From Streptomyces sp. DH37 (GTDB lineage Bacteria; Actinomycetota; Actinomycetes; Streptomycetales; Streptomycetaceae), in NCBI RefSeq assembly GCF_029813835.1, contig NZ_JARVKV010000010.1, forward strand, positions 1 through 64,000: a stretch of 64,000 nucleotides of DNA, written 5' to 3'. The translations under genes and the position numbers were made by a program. The notes under the pieces are model-generated. The model saw only the letters and a list, made by a program, of their open reading frames with translations. It searched no databases and was not told where the DNA came from. This document shows positions 17,553 through 25,157 of this stretch, one piece after another. Numbering within the stretch: position 1 is the stretch's first letter; every line of letters begins with the position of its first letter.

Positions 17553-17631
17553 GGCGCGGCCGGGCGCTCCTCCGCCCGCTCCACCCGCTTCGTCTGCTTC
17601 AACCGCTTCCCACGCGCCCGGTCCCGCCCCG

Positions 17632-18228
17632 CTAGCCCTCCGTCCGCCCGCGGCGCCCGCGGCGCAGCAGCCTGGGCAGTCCGGCCGGGACCGGGCGGCG
17701 CGTGGTCGCCGGCGTCGGCAGCGGAACGGCGGCGCGCGGCCCGTCCGGCATCGAACCGGGCCCCTGGAGGAGCGCTCCGGCGGGCTCCAGGCGCAGTACA
17801 CGGCACTCGCGCGCCCAGCGCTCGGCGATCGTCGTGGCGTCCGGCGCGTTGAGCCGCTTGCCGGCCAGCTCGGCCGCCGCCGCCCGCCACTCCTCGCCGC
17901 CCGGCGGCAGCTCCGCCACCCGGGCCGGCCAGACGGCCAGCAGCCCGCCCTTGTCCTTGCTGCGCGCGGTGACCGTGGCGGTCGCGCCGTCCACGAGTCC
18001 CAGGGCGTCCAGCGGCTGCTCCGCCGGGCCGTCGCCCACCAGGCAGACGGCGCCGTCGTGCCAGACGTGCCACAGGGCGCGCTCCGGGCCCCGGGGGCCG
18101 CGCACCCACACCAGCGCGGACTTCTTCGCCGCCTCCTCGATCAGCGCCCGGTCGAGCGCGGGGACGGACGCCGGGGCGGACGTCTGCGCGGACGCCCCGG
18201 AGGTCGCGGGAACGGACGGATCGGCCAT
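17632..18228 (-). CDS. Conserved hypothetical protein
   Basis: The 198-residue soluble protein has a compact central domain (about 27-150) beginning LDRALIEEAAKKSALVWVRGPRGPERALWHVWHDGAVCLVGDGPAEQPL and a basic Arg-rich C-terminus. The opening strand pattern recalls FMN-binding split-barrel (pyridoxamine oxidase-like) proteins, but I see no diagnostic flavin motif and claim no function. It is convergent with the lipoprotein gene and divergent from the DMT transporter. Confidence 0.6.
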   Translation of the reverse strand: MADPSVPATSGASAQTSAPASVPALDRALIEEAAKKSALVWVRGPRGPERALWHVWHDGAVCLVGDGPAEQPLDALGLVDGATATVTARSKDKGGLLAVWPARVAELPPGGEEWRAAAAELAGKRLNAPDATTIAERWARECRVLRLEPAGALLQGPGSMPDGPRAAVPLPTPATTRRPVPAGLPRLLRRGRRGRTEG

Positions 18229-18421
18229 GGGGCGACCCTACCGCCGCGCCGTCCGTCCCCCGCATCCCCGCCGGAGGCCCGGCCACCGGACGGTCAGTAC
18301 CGCGGCAGCGCCACGCGCCTTACCCTGGTGGCCGGCGGCGCGCGGCACCGAGCGCCCCGGCAGCCCGGACCCGAACCCGAGTCCGCATTCGATCCCGACC
18401 CCCGCCCCGGAGAGGAGCCCC

Positions 18422-19378
18422 GTGCGCGCCGTCAGGACACGTACCGCCGCGCCCCGCCAGGTGTTCGGAGCGGGCGCCGCGGCGGGGGGCCGGGGCACCG
18501 GCCCGGACCTGTTCCTGCTGGCGGTCGCCGTCTCCGGCATCTCCCTGTCCGCGCCCCTGATCGCGGCCACCGCCGCCCCGGCCCTGGCCATCGCCTTCTG
18601 GCGCAACGCCATGGCGGTCGGCGTGCTCGCCCCGCTGGCCCTCACCCGCCACCGGACCGGGCTGCGCGCCATGGGCCGCCGCAACGTCCTCCTGGCCGTG
18701 GCCGCCGGGGCGCTGCTCGCGCTGCACTTCGCGCTGTGGCTGCCCAGCCTCCACATGACCTCGGTCGCCTCCTCGACCGCGCTGGTCACCACCACCCCGA
18801 TCTGGACCACCCTGCTGCTGCGGCTGCGCGGCCGGAACTCGCCCCCGCTGGTCTGGGCAGGCACCGCCGTGGCCTTCGCCGGCGTGGTGATCCTCACCGG
18901 GGTCGACCTGACGCTCTCGCCGCGGGCGCTGGCGGGCGACGCCCTCGCGCTCGGCGGCGGCATGGCGGCGGCCGGATACGTCCTGCTGGGGGCGGAGGTG
19001 CGCCGTACGGTCTCCACGACCGCGTACACCTTCGTCTGCTACACCACGACGGCCGTGCTGCTGCTGGCCGCCTGCCTGGTCTCCGGCGCCGACCTCGGCG
19101 GCGGCTACAGCGGCGAGACCTGGCTCAAGCTCGCCGTCCTCACCGTCGCCGCGCAGTTGCTGGGCCACTCGCTGATCAACCGGGTGGTGCGGGGGCTCGG
19201 CCCGTCGGTCACCTCCACGGCGATCCTGCTGGAGACCCCGGGCGCGGCGCTGATCGCGGCGCTCTGGCTGGGCCAGAACCCGCCGGCGGCCGTCTACGGG
19301 GCGCTCGTGGTGATCCTGGCCGGACTGGCGCTGGTGGTCCGGGGGAACGCCGGGTCCGCGCGCCGCGCGCGGGCCTGA
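18422..19378 (+). CDS. EamA/DMT-family exporter
   Basis: The 318-residue protein has about ten hydrophobic helices in two homologous EamA halves (about 35-160 and 178-305). Examples are FWRNAMAVGVLAPLAL, ALHFALWLPSLHMTSVASSTALVTTTPIWTTLL in the first half and TSTAILLETPGAALIAALWLGQ in the second. The second half shows the usual EamA proline/glycine pattern. Substrates in this family range from amino acids to metabolites and cannot be assigned. The GTG at 18422 has GGAGAGGAG upstream. Confidence 0.85.
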   Translation: MRAVRTRTAAPRQVFGAGAAAGGRGTGPDLFLLAVAVSGISLSAPLIAATAAPALAIAFWRNAMAVGVLAPLALTRHRTGLRAMGRRNVLLAVAAGALLALHFALWLPSLHMTSVASSTALVTTTPIWTTLLLRLRGRNSPPLVWAGTAVAFAGVVILTGVDLTLSPRALAGDALALGGGMAAAGYVLLGAEVRRTVSTTAYTFVCYTTTAVLLLAACLVSGADLGGGYSGETWLKLAVLTVAAQLLGHSLINRVVRGLGPSVTSTAILLETPGAALIAALWLGQNPPAAVYGALVVILAGLALVVRGNAGSARRARA

Positions 19379-19435
19379 CAGCCGCTCCCGCCCGCCCTCC
19401 GCCCCGCGGCCTTCCCCCGCGCCCCGGGGAGGCGC

Positions 19436-20572
19436 CTACAGCCAGCCGTTGCGCTTGAAACCGCGGTGGATGGCGTAGCAGATCCCCACGATCACGGCCA
19501 TCACGGTCGGGTAGCCGTAGCGCCACCGGAGCTCCGGCATGTACTCGAAGTTCATGCCGTAGATCCCGGCGATCATCGTCGGGACGGCGAAGATCGCCGC
19601 CCACGAGGTGATCTTCCGCATGTCCTCGTTCTGCGCCACCGTCGCCTGGGCGAGGTTCGCCTGGAGGATGGAGTTGAGCAGGTCGTCGAAGGACAGCACC
19701 TGCTCGTTCACCCGCGTCAGGTGGTCGGCCACGTCGCGGAAGTACTTCTGGATGTCGGGGTCGATCAGCCGCATCGGCCGCTCGCTCAGCAGCTGCATCG
19801 GCCGCAGCAGCGGCGAGACGGCCCGCTTGAACTCCAGCACCTCGCGCTTGAGCTGGTAGATCCGCCCGGCGTCGCGGCCCCGGCGGCCCTTGCCCGCGTT
19901 CTCCGAGAAGACCTGGATCTCCACCTCGTCGATGTCGTCCTGCACCGCGTCGGCGACCGCCAGGTAGCCGTCCACGACCTGGTCGGCGATGGCGTGCAGC
20001 ACGGCCGAGGGGCCCTTGGCCAGCAGCTCGGGGTCGTCCTCCAGGCGGTGGCGCAGCGTGCGCAGCGAGCCCTGGCCGCCGTGCCGGACGGTGATGATGT
20101 AGTCCCGGCCGGTGAAGCACATCACCTCGCCGGTCTCCACCACCTCGCTGCTGTCGGTGAGTTCGGCGTGCTCGACGTAGTGGATCGTCTTGAAGACGGT
20201 GAACAGGCTGTCGTCGTACCGCTCCAGCTTCGGCCGCTGGTGCGCGTGGACCGCGTCCTCCACGGCGAGCGGGTGGAGGCCGAACTCGCGGGCGATGCCG
20301 GAGAACTCCCGCTCGGTGGGCTCGTGCAGCCCGATCCACACGAACGCCCCGCCGTCCGGAGCTCCCTGTGCCCCCTGCGAGCGCAGTGCGCGCAGGGCCT
20401 CGGCGGGGGACATGTGCCGCGACTCGCGGCGGCCGTCCCGGTAGACGGCGCAGTCCACCACCGCGCTGGTCGCGGTGGTGTCGCCCCCGGCGCCGCCGAG
20501 GGCGTAGGGGGAGCGGCCGCCCCGGCGGAGGGTGGGGCGGACCGCGGCGCGCAGGTCACGGATCATCGACAT
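19436..20572 (-). CDS. corA: CorA-family magnesium/cobalt transporter
   Basis: CorA forms a pentameric divalent-cation channel. The 378-residue protein has a large cytoplasmic domain with the long stalk helix (DPDIQKYFRDVADHLTRVNEQVLSFDDLLNSILQANLAQ). Two C-terminal helices follow, the first ending in the signature IYGMNFEYMPE (GMN). The short basic tail is FKRNGWL. The ATG at 20572 has AAGGAG upstream. It parallels Rv1239c and shares the region with the MgtE-N/CBS protein, giving two magnesium-related loci within 5 kb. Confidence 0.92.
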   Translation of the reverse strand: MSMIRDLRAAVRPTLRRGGRSPYALGGAGGDTTATSAVVDCAVYRDGRRESRHMSPAEALRALRSQGAQGAPDGGAFVWIGLHEPTEREFSGIAREFGLHPLAVEDAVHAHQRPKLERYDDSLFTVFKTIHYVEHAELTDSSEVVETGEVMCFTGRDYIITVRHGGQGSLRTLRHRLEDDPELLAKGPSAVLHAIADQVVDGYLAVADAVQDDIDEVEIQVFSENAGKGRRGRDAGRIYQLKREVLEFKRAVSPLLRPMQLLSERPMRLIDPDIQKYFRDVADHLTRVNEQVLSFDDLLNSILQANLAQATVAQNEDMRKITSWAAIFAVPTMIAGIYGMNFEYMPELRWRYGYPTVMAVIVGICYAIHRGFKRNGWL

Positions 20573-20937
20573 GCTGGGCTCCTTCGCGTGCCGAGCCGCC
20601 GGTGAACGGGCGCAGCGCTGCCCGGAATGGGGACCTACGGGACCGATGACGGGAAGTCCACGGACCGGAGGCCTGCAAAGCGGGCACCACGCGGAGCCGT
20701 ACGCACAGGCGGCATTCGCTGAGAACGTCGGTCGAGCAAGAGACGCACGCGCTCTTCCACGAAGCCGGTCCGCGGGAGGAGAAGCCGGGACTTCCCGGGT
20801 TTCACCGCTCGGCGGTGGGGGGAGGAAGGCCGTCAGACAAGGGGACGCGGCTGTCGTACGGAAGAGCGGCTGGTACTGCACGGTCGACTCGGATCCATCG
20901 CAGCCCCACCTCCTCCGGCCGGTCCCCGCTGGGGGAA

Positions 20938-20967
20938 ATCTGTGTACACGCCTTGACCAGCAGTCAA
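20938..20967 (-). promoter_or_regulatory. Candidate corA promoter overlapping an inverted repeat
   Basis: On the minus strand TTGACT (20967-20962) and ACAGAT (20943-20938) are 18 bases apart. The -35 lies within the inverted repeat TTGAC-CAGCA-GTCAA at 20953-20967, which could bind a repressor dimer. Confidence 0.4.
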
Positions 20968-21043
20968 CGGTAGCACTCGCGGACGCCCCTCCGATCCGCT
21001 CCGAAGCCTCCGCGTACCCTCTTTGCCTGATCAATACACGATC

Positions 21044-21049
21044 TATGCT
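21044..21049 (+). promoter_or_regulatory. Candidate -10 box for a leaderless SUFU-domain transcript
   Basis: TATGCT lies six bases before the ATG at 21056, with a TTTGCC-like -35 about 16 bases further up and no Shine-Dalgarno sequence. Confidence 0.45.
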
Positions 21050-21055
21050 CGCCGT

Positions 21056-21655
21056 ATGGCACACGTTCTGGAACTGGTCGAGGCCCGGCTGCGCTCCGCC
21101 CTGGGCGAGCCCGAGGCACGGGCCGCGGTGACCTTCCTGGGCGCCGACCGGATCGAGGTGCTGCGCTTCCTGGAGCCCGGCGGCGGGAACGGCGTGGTGC
21201 GCTACGCCACCCTGGGGATGTCCGCCGCGCCCATGACCGACCCCGCCGCCGTCCTCGCCGACCCCGACCGCGGCCCCCGCGCCGAGTTGGTGCTGTCGGT
21301 GCGCGCCGGGGCGGCCGACACCGACAAGGTGCTGCGACCGCTCGCCGTGCTCGCCGCGTCCCCCCAGGTGGAGGGCGTGGTCGTGGCCCCGGGCGCCTCG
21401 CTGGACGTGGGCGGGCCGCTGTGGCCGGGAGCGCCCTTCACCTCGGTGCTGGTCGCCGAGTCCGGCGGCCTGGTGGAGGACCTGGAACTGGACCCGCCGA
21501 TGGACCCAGTCCGCTTCCTGCCCCTGCTGCCGATGACGCCCAACGAGGCGGCCTGGAAGCGGGTGCACGGCGCGGCGGCGCTGGAGGAGCGATGGCTGGC
21601 GCACGGCACGGACCTGCGCGACCCCCGGCGCGCGTCCGTGCCCCTGACGGACTGA
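21056..21655 (+). CDS. Suppressor of fused (SUFU) domain protein
   Basis: The 199-residue protein matches bacterial SUFU-domain proteins: VLRFLEPGGGNGVVRYATLGMSA, ELVLSVR, and LPLLPMTPNEAAWKRVHGAAALEERW near the C-terminus. In bacteria these are often immunity or regulatory proteins of unknown mechanism; no toxin gene is seen nearby. The ATG at 21056 lacks a ribosome-binding site but has TATGCT six bases upstream, so initiation may be leaderless. Confidence 0.78.
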   Translation: MAHVLELVEARLRSALGEPEARAAVTFLGADRIEVLRFLEPGGGNGVVRYATLGMSAAPMTDPAAVLADPDRGPRAELVLSVRAGAADTDKVLRPLAVLAASPQVEGVVVAPGASLDVGGPLWPGAPFTSVLVAESGGLVEDLELDPPMDPVRFLPLLPMTPNEAAWKRVHGAAALEERWLAHGTDLRDPRRASVPLTD

Positions 21656-21843
21656 CACCCTCCGGCCGGCCCCGCCGGACCCGGACCCGGCCCGGTCCGG
21701 CGGAAGGGGGCGGGAGGGGACGGGAAGGGACGGGAGGGGGGATCTGACGGCACCTCCGCCAGGGGGCGCGCCGGACGCGGCCCCGCGATCCGTACGAGTG
21801 ATCGTCCTTGACGTGAGGGCCCCCGGGGAGGACCGTGGGCCCC

Positions 21844-22494
21844 ATGAGGGGCGAACCCAGTTGCCCGAAGTGCGGCGGCCGTGTCAGGGCGCCCGGTCTC
21901 TTCGCCGACTCCTGGCAGTGCGACGTGCACGGCACGGTCCACCCGCTGCAGCCGGTCCTCCCGCCGAGTGTCGAGGCGCTCGGCGTCGTCCTGCACAGAG
22001 CCCAGGTCCCGGTGTGGATGCCCTGGCCGCTGCCGATCGGCTGGCTGTTCACCGGGATCGCCCACGCGGGGGACGACCGCAGCGGCGGCCGGGCCACCGC
22101 CGTCGCGTGCTCGGGCCCCGGCCCGCTCGGCGGCCCCGGCGAACTGCTGCTGGTCGCCGAGGAGCTGGGCGTCGGACTCGGCGCGCGCTACGCAGGCGTG
22201 CCCGGCCCCGACCCCGGACCGCTGATGGACGTGGACAGGCCCCCGCACGCCAAGGTCCTGGCCGCCGGGCGGCCCACCCCGCTGTGGCTGGTGGAGGACG
22301 CGCCGCAGGACCGGGCGGTGTTCGCGGGCGAGGCGCGCGGTCTGTGGCTGTGGGCGATCGTCTGGCCCGAGCAGTCCGGGATGCTGATGTACGACGAGCT
22401 GGTGCTCACGGACCTGCGGGAGGCGGGCGCCGAGGTGGAGCTGGTGCCGTGCGGGGCGCTCTCCCCCCAGCTGCTCACGCGCCCCGGCGCCTGA
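21844..22494 (+). CDS. Conserved Streptomyces protein with N-terminal zinc ribbon (DUF6758-like)
   Basis: The 216-residue protein opens with CPKCGGRVRAPGLFADSWQC, a Cys-X2-Cys...Cys-X-His ribbon. It continues with a Trp/Pro-rich core (VPVWMPWPLPIGWLFTG, GRATAVACSGPGPLGG) and ends in MLMYDELVLTDLREAGAEVELVPCGALSPQ. Homologues are widespread in Streptomyces under names such as DUF6758; function is unknown. The ATG at 21844 is preferred; a GTG at 21835 sits closer to the GGGGAGGA site and would add three residues. Confidence 0.72.
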   Translation: MRGEPSCPKCGGRVRAPGLFADSWQCDVHGTVHPLQPVLPPSVEALGVVLHRAQVPVWMPWPLPIGWLFTGIAHAGDDRSGGRATAVACSGPGPLGGPGELLLVAEELGVGLGARYAGVPGPDPGPLMDVDRPPHAKVLAAGRPTPLWLVEDAPQDRAVFAGEARGLWLWAIVWPEQSGMLMYDELVLTDLREAGAEVELVPCGALSPQLLTRPGA

Positions 22495-22602
22495 CGGCCG
22501 ACCGCTTGGCCGACCGCGCGGCGGACCGGGCGGCGGACCGGGCGGGCACCTGTTCTATCCTGGAGTGTCCGCCTCAGCCGTCCGCCGTGGGAGCTACGTA
22601 CC

Positions 22603-23448
22603 GTGCGCATCGACCTGCACACCCACTCCACCGCCTCGGACGGCACCGACACCCCCGCCGAACTGGTGCGGAACGCCGCGGCCGCCGGGCTGGACGTGGT
22701 GGCGCTGACCGACCACGACACGGTCGCCGGCCACGGCGAGGCGGTCGCGGCCCTCCCCGCGGGACTCACCCTCGTCACCGGCGCCGAACTCTCCTGCCGC
22801 CTGGACGGGGTGAGCCTGCACATGCTGGCGTACCTGTTCGACCCGGCCGAGCCGGAGCTGGCGCGCGAGCGCGAACTCGTCCGCGACGACCGGGTGCCGC
22901 GCGCCCGGGGCATGGTCGCCAGACTCCGCGAGCTGGGTGTGCCGATCACCTGGGAGCGGGTCGCCGAGATCGCCGGGGACGGCTCCGTCGGCCGCCCGCA
23001 CATCGCGACCGCGATGGTGGAGCTGGGCGTCGTCGAGACCGTCTCCGACGCCTTCACCGCCGAGTGGATCGCCAACGACGGCCGCGCGTACGTCGACAAG
23101 CACGAGCTGGACCCCTTCGAGGCGGTCCGCCTGATCAAGGGCGCCGGAGGGGTCGCCGTCTTCGCGCACCCCCTGGCCGTCAAGCGCGGCGAGTGCGTGC
23201 CCGAGAGCGCCATCGCGGAGCTGGCCGCGGCCGGGCTCGACGGCGTCGAGGTGGACCACATGGACCACGACGCCGCGACCCGCGACCGGCTGCGCGGCAT
23301 GGCCCGCGACCTCGGCCTGCTGGCCACCGGGTCCAGCGACTACCACGGCAGCCGCAAGACCTGCCGGCTCGGGGAGCACACCACCGACCCCGACGTCTAC
23401 GCCGAGATCGCCGCCCGGGCGTCAGGCGCGGCCCCCGTCTCCGCCTGA
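22603..23448 (+). CDS. PHP-domain metal-dependent phosphoesterase
   Basis: The 281-residue protein starts RIDLHTHSTASDGTDTPAELV (His6, His8, Asp13). It has ALTDHDTVAGH near residue 35, GRPHIATAMVELG near 130, and GSSDYHGS near 245, the metal ligands of the PHP superfamily. Related enzymes include histidinol-phosphatase-like, 5'-3' exonuclease (RNase AM) and AMP phosphatase members. The RNase AM/YciV subgroup is closest by eye, so a role in nucleotide or RNA turnover is possible. The GTG start is at 22603. Confidence 0.87.
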   Translation: MRIDLHTHSTASDGTDTPAELVRNAAAAGLDVVALTDHDTVAGHGEAVAALPAGLTLVTGAELSCRLDGVSLHMLAYLFDPAEPELARERELVRDDRVPRARGMVARLRELGVPITWERVAEIAGDGSVGRPHIATAMVELGVVETVSDAFTAEWIANDGRAYVDKHELDPFEAVRLIKGAGGVAVFAHPLAVKRGECVPESAIAELAAAGLDGVEVDHMDHDAATRDRLRGMARDLGLLATGSSDYHGSRKTCRLGEHTTDPDVYAEIAARASGAAPVSA

Positions 23449-23506
23449 ACCGCCCTCCCGCTCCCCGCCGCGGCTTTCCCGCGCGGACACCACGCAAGGC
23501 AGCACC

Positions 23507-24112
23507 GTGTTCGACCTCGCCCTCTTCGGATCCGTCTTTGTCACGCTTTTCGTGATCATGGACCCACCCGGCATCATCCCGATCTTCCTCGCCCTCTCCT
23601 CCGGACGCCCGGTCAAGGTGCAGCGCAGGATGGCCCTCCAGGCCACGGCCGTCGCCTTCGGGGTGATCGCCGTCTTCGGCCTGCTGGGGCAGCAGATCCT
23701 GGACTACCTGCACGTGTCGATCCCCGCGCTGATGGTCGCGGGCGGCCTCCTGCTGCTGCTGGTCGCCCTGGACCTGCTCACCGGCCGGGCGGAGGAGCCC
23801 ACGCAGACCAAGGACGTCAACGCCGCGCTGGTGCCCCTGGGCATGCCCCTGCTGGCCGGGCCCGGCGCGATCGTCTCCGTCATCCTGGCCGTGCAGCGCG
23901 CGGACGGGGCGGCCGACCACGTCGCGGTGTGGTCGGCGATCGCCGTGCTGCACGTGGTGCTGTGGCTGGTGATGCGGTACTCGCTGCTGATCATCCGCGT
24001 CATCAAGGACGGCGGTGTGGTCCTGGTGACCCGTCTGTCGGGGATGCTGCTGTCGGCGATCGCGGTCCAGCAGATCGCCAACGGCGTCACCCGGTTCATC
24101 CAGGGCGGCTAG
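23507..24112 (+). CDS. MarC-family integral membrane protein
   Basis: The 201-residue protein has six predicted helices and the MarC signature FVTLFVIMDPPGIIPIFLALSS near residue 10-31. A second half-repeat follows at PLGMPLLAGPGAIVSVILAVQ. The family name comes from the E. coli mar locus, but a drug-resistance role has not held up and function is unknown. Its TAG stop is also, read on the other strand, the TAG stop of the convergent hydrolase gene, a four-base overlap at CTAG. Confidence 0.88.
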   Translation: MFDLALFGSVFVTLFVIMDPPGIIPIFLALSSGRPVKVQRRMALQATAVAFGVIAVFGLLGQQILDYLHVSIPALMVAGGLLLLLVALDLLTGRAEEPTQTKDVNAALVPLGMPLLAGPGAIVSVILAVQRADGAADHVAVWSAIAVLHVVLWLVMRYSLLIIRVIKDGGVVLVTRLSGMLLSAIAVQQIANGVTRFIQGG

Positions 24113-25023
24113 GCGGTCCCGGTCCCAGTCCCAGTCCCAGTCCCAGTGCCGGTGCCGGTCCCGGCCCCGCCCGAGGCCCCGCGGCCGTGCCAGAAGGCGG
24201 CCAGCGCCCCGGCCGTCTCCGCCGGGCGCTCGGCGCCCGGCGAGTGCTCGGCGCCGGCCACCACCGTGCGCCGGGCGTCCAGCCGCCGCGCCATCTCGTC
24301 CATCAGCGGCACCGGCCAGGCGTAGTCCACCTCGCCCGACAGCACGTGCTTGGGCAGGGGCACGGCCGCCAGCTCCGCGACCCGGTCCGGCTCGGTCAGG
24401 AGCTGCCGGCCGGTGGCGACGAGCTGCTCGGGGACGGTGGCCAGCCAGCGGCGGCGCAGGAACTCGCCCACCGCGGGGTCGGTGGCCGCGTCGGCGGCCT
24501 CGGGCGGGTCCAGGTCGCGCATCGCCCGCCACACCGACTCCATGTCCAGCACCGCCAGCGCCTCGATCAGCATCCTGGTGCGTTCCTGCTGGAGACGGGT
24601 GATGGCGGCGGGGCCGGAGCTCATGACCGTCAGCGAGCGGAAGGGCGCCGCGTCCCGCAGCACGGCGGCGCGGGCGATCAGCCCGCCCAGGGAGTGCCCC
24701 AGCAGATGGACGTCCCCGCCGAGCGCCTCCGCCTGGGCCAGCACGTCGAGGGCCAGCTCGTCCTGGGCGTACGCGCCGAGTTCGCGGGGTCCCCCGGTCT
24801 CGTACTGCCCGCGGCCGTCCACGGCCAGCACGCGGAAGCCCTCGCGTGCCAGCGGGGCGAGCAGGGCGATGAAGTCCTCCTTGCTGCCGGTGAACCCGGG
24901 CACCAGCAGGGCCGTGCCGGCGCGCGGCTCGCCCGCGTCGTGCACGGCGAAGTCGCCGCGCGCGGTCTTCAGGCGGTACGCCCGCGCACCGGGGGGCAGG
25001 GTCAGGGTCGGCGGCTTGCTCAT
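24109..25023 (-). CDS. Alpha/beta-hydrolase
   Basis: The 304-residue hydrolase has the elements LLVPGFTGSKEDF (oxyanion region), VLAVDGRGQYETGG, the nucleophile elbow LLGHSLGGLIAR (Ser about 116) and a late VAGAEHSPGAERP with the catalytic His. An acid residue is likely in LSGEVDYAWP. Substrate is unknown. The C-terminus is an odd GTGTGTGTGTGTGT tail coded by hexanucleotide repeats just before the stop shared with marC. The ATG at 25023 matches homologues. Nothing adjacent suggests a pathway. Confidence 0.83.
   Translation of the reverse strand: MSKPPTLTLPPGARAYRLKTARGDFAVHDAGEPRAGTALLVPGFTGSKEDFIALLAPLAREGFRVLAVDGRGQYETGGPRELGAYAQDELALDVLAQAEALGGDVHLLGHSLGGLIARAAVLRDAAPFRSLTVMSSGPAAITRLQQERTRMLIEALAVLDMESVWRAMRDLDPPEAADAATDPAVGEFLRRRWLATVPEQLVATGRQLLTEPDRVAELAAVPLPKHVLSGEVDYAWPVPLMDEMARRLDARRTVVAGAEHSPGAERPAETAGALAAFWHGRGASGGAGTGTGTGTGTGTGTGTA
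24118..24165. repeat. Hexanucleotide repeat tract coding the Gly-Thr tail
   Basis: About eight imperfect copies of GGTCCC/AGTCCC/GGTGCC in tandem encode alternating Gly-Thr on the minus strand at the extreme C-terminus of the hydrolase. Such tracts tend to vary in copy number by replication slippage. Confidence 0.7.
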
Positions 25024-25157
25024 GTGGGCGAGGCTAGCGACCTCCGCCCGCCCCCGTGACGATGCCCGCCCCCGTGACGACGCCCGCCCCCCGCCGCGGG
25101 TGCGGCGGGGGGCGGGCGTCCACTCCGGGACGGCGGTGGTGCGCCGTCCGTGTGCCG

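Larger units (their letters stand above)
20573..21055. other. Divergent intergenic region, 483 bases, long corA leader
   Basis: It separates corA (minus) from the SUFU gene (plus). Most of it would be transcribed as a corA leader of about 360 bases if the promoter at 20938-20967 is used. I find no coding sequence in it. A long leader before a magnesium transporter could hold a metal-sensing RNA, but I cannot identify a known riboswitch class by eye. Confidence 0.45.

Noticed and set aside
20532..21131. Plus-strand frame across the corA upstream region
   Set aside because: It overlaps the corA start and the SUFU start in another frame and has no domain.
21056..21655. SUFU protein as immunity factor of a toxin system
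   Set aside because: No toxin, secretion or polymorphic-toxin gene lies next to it.
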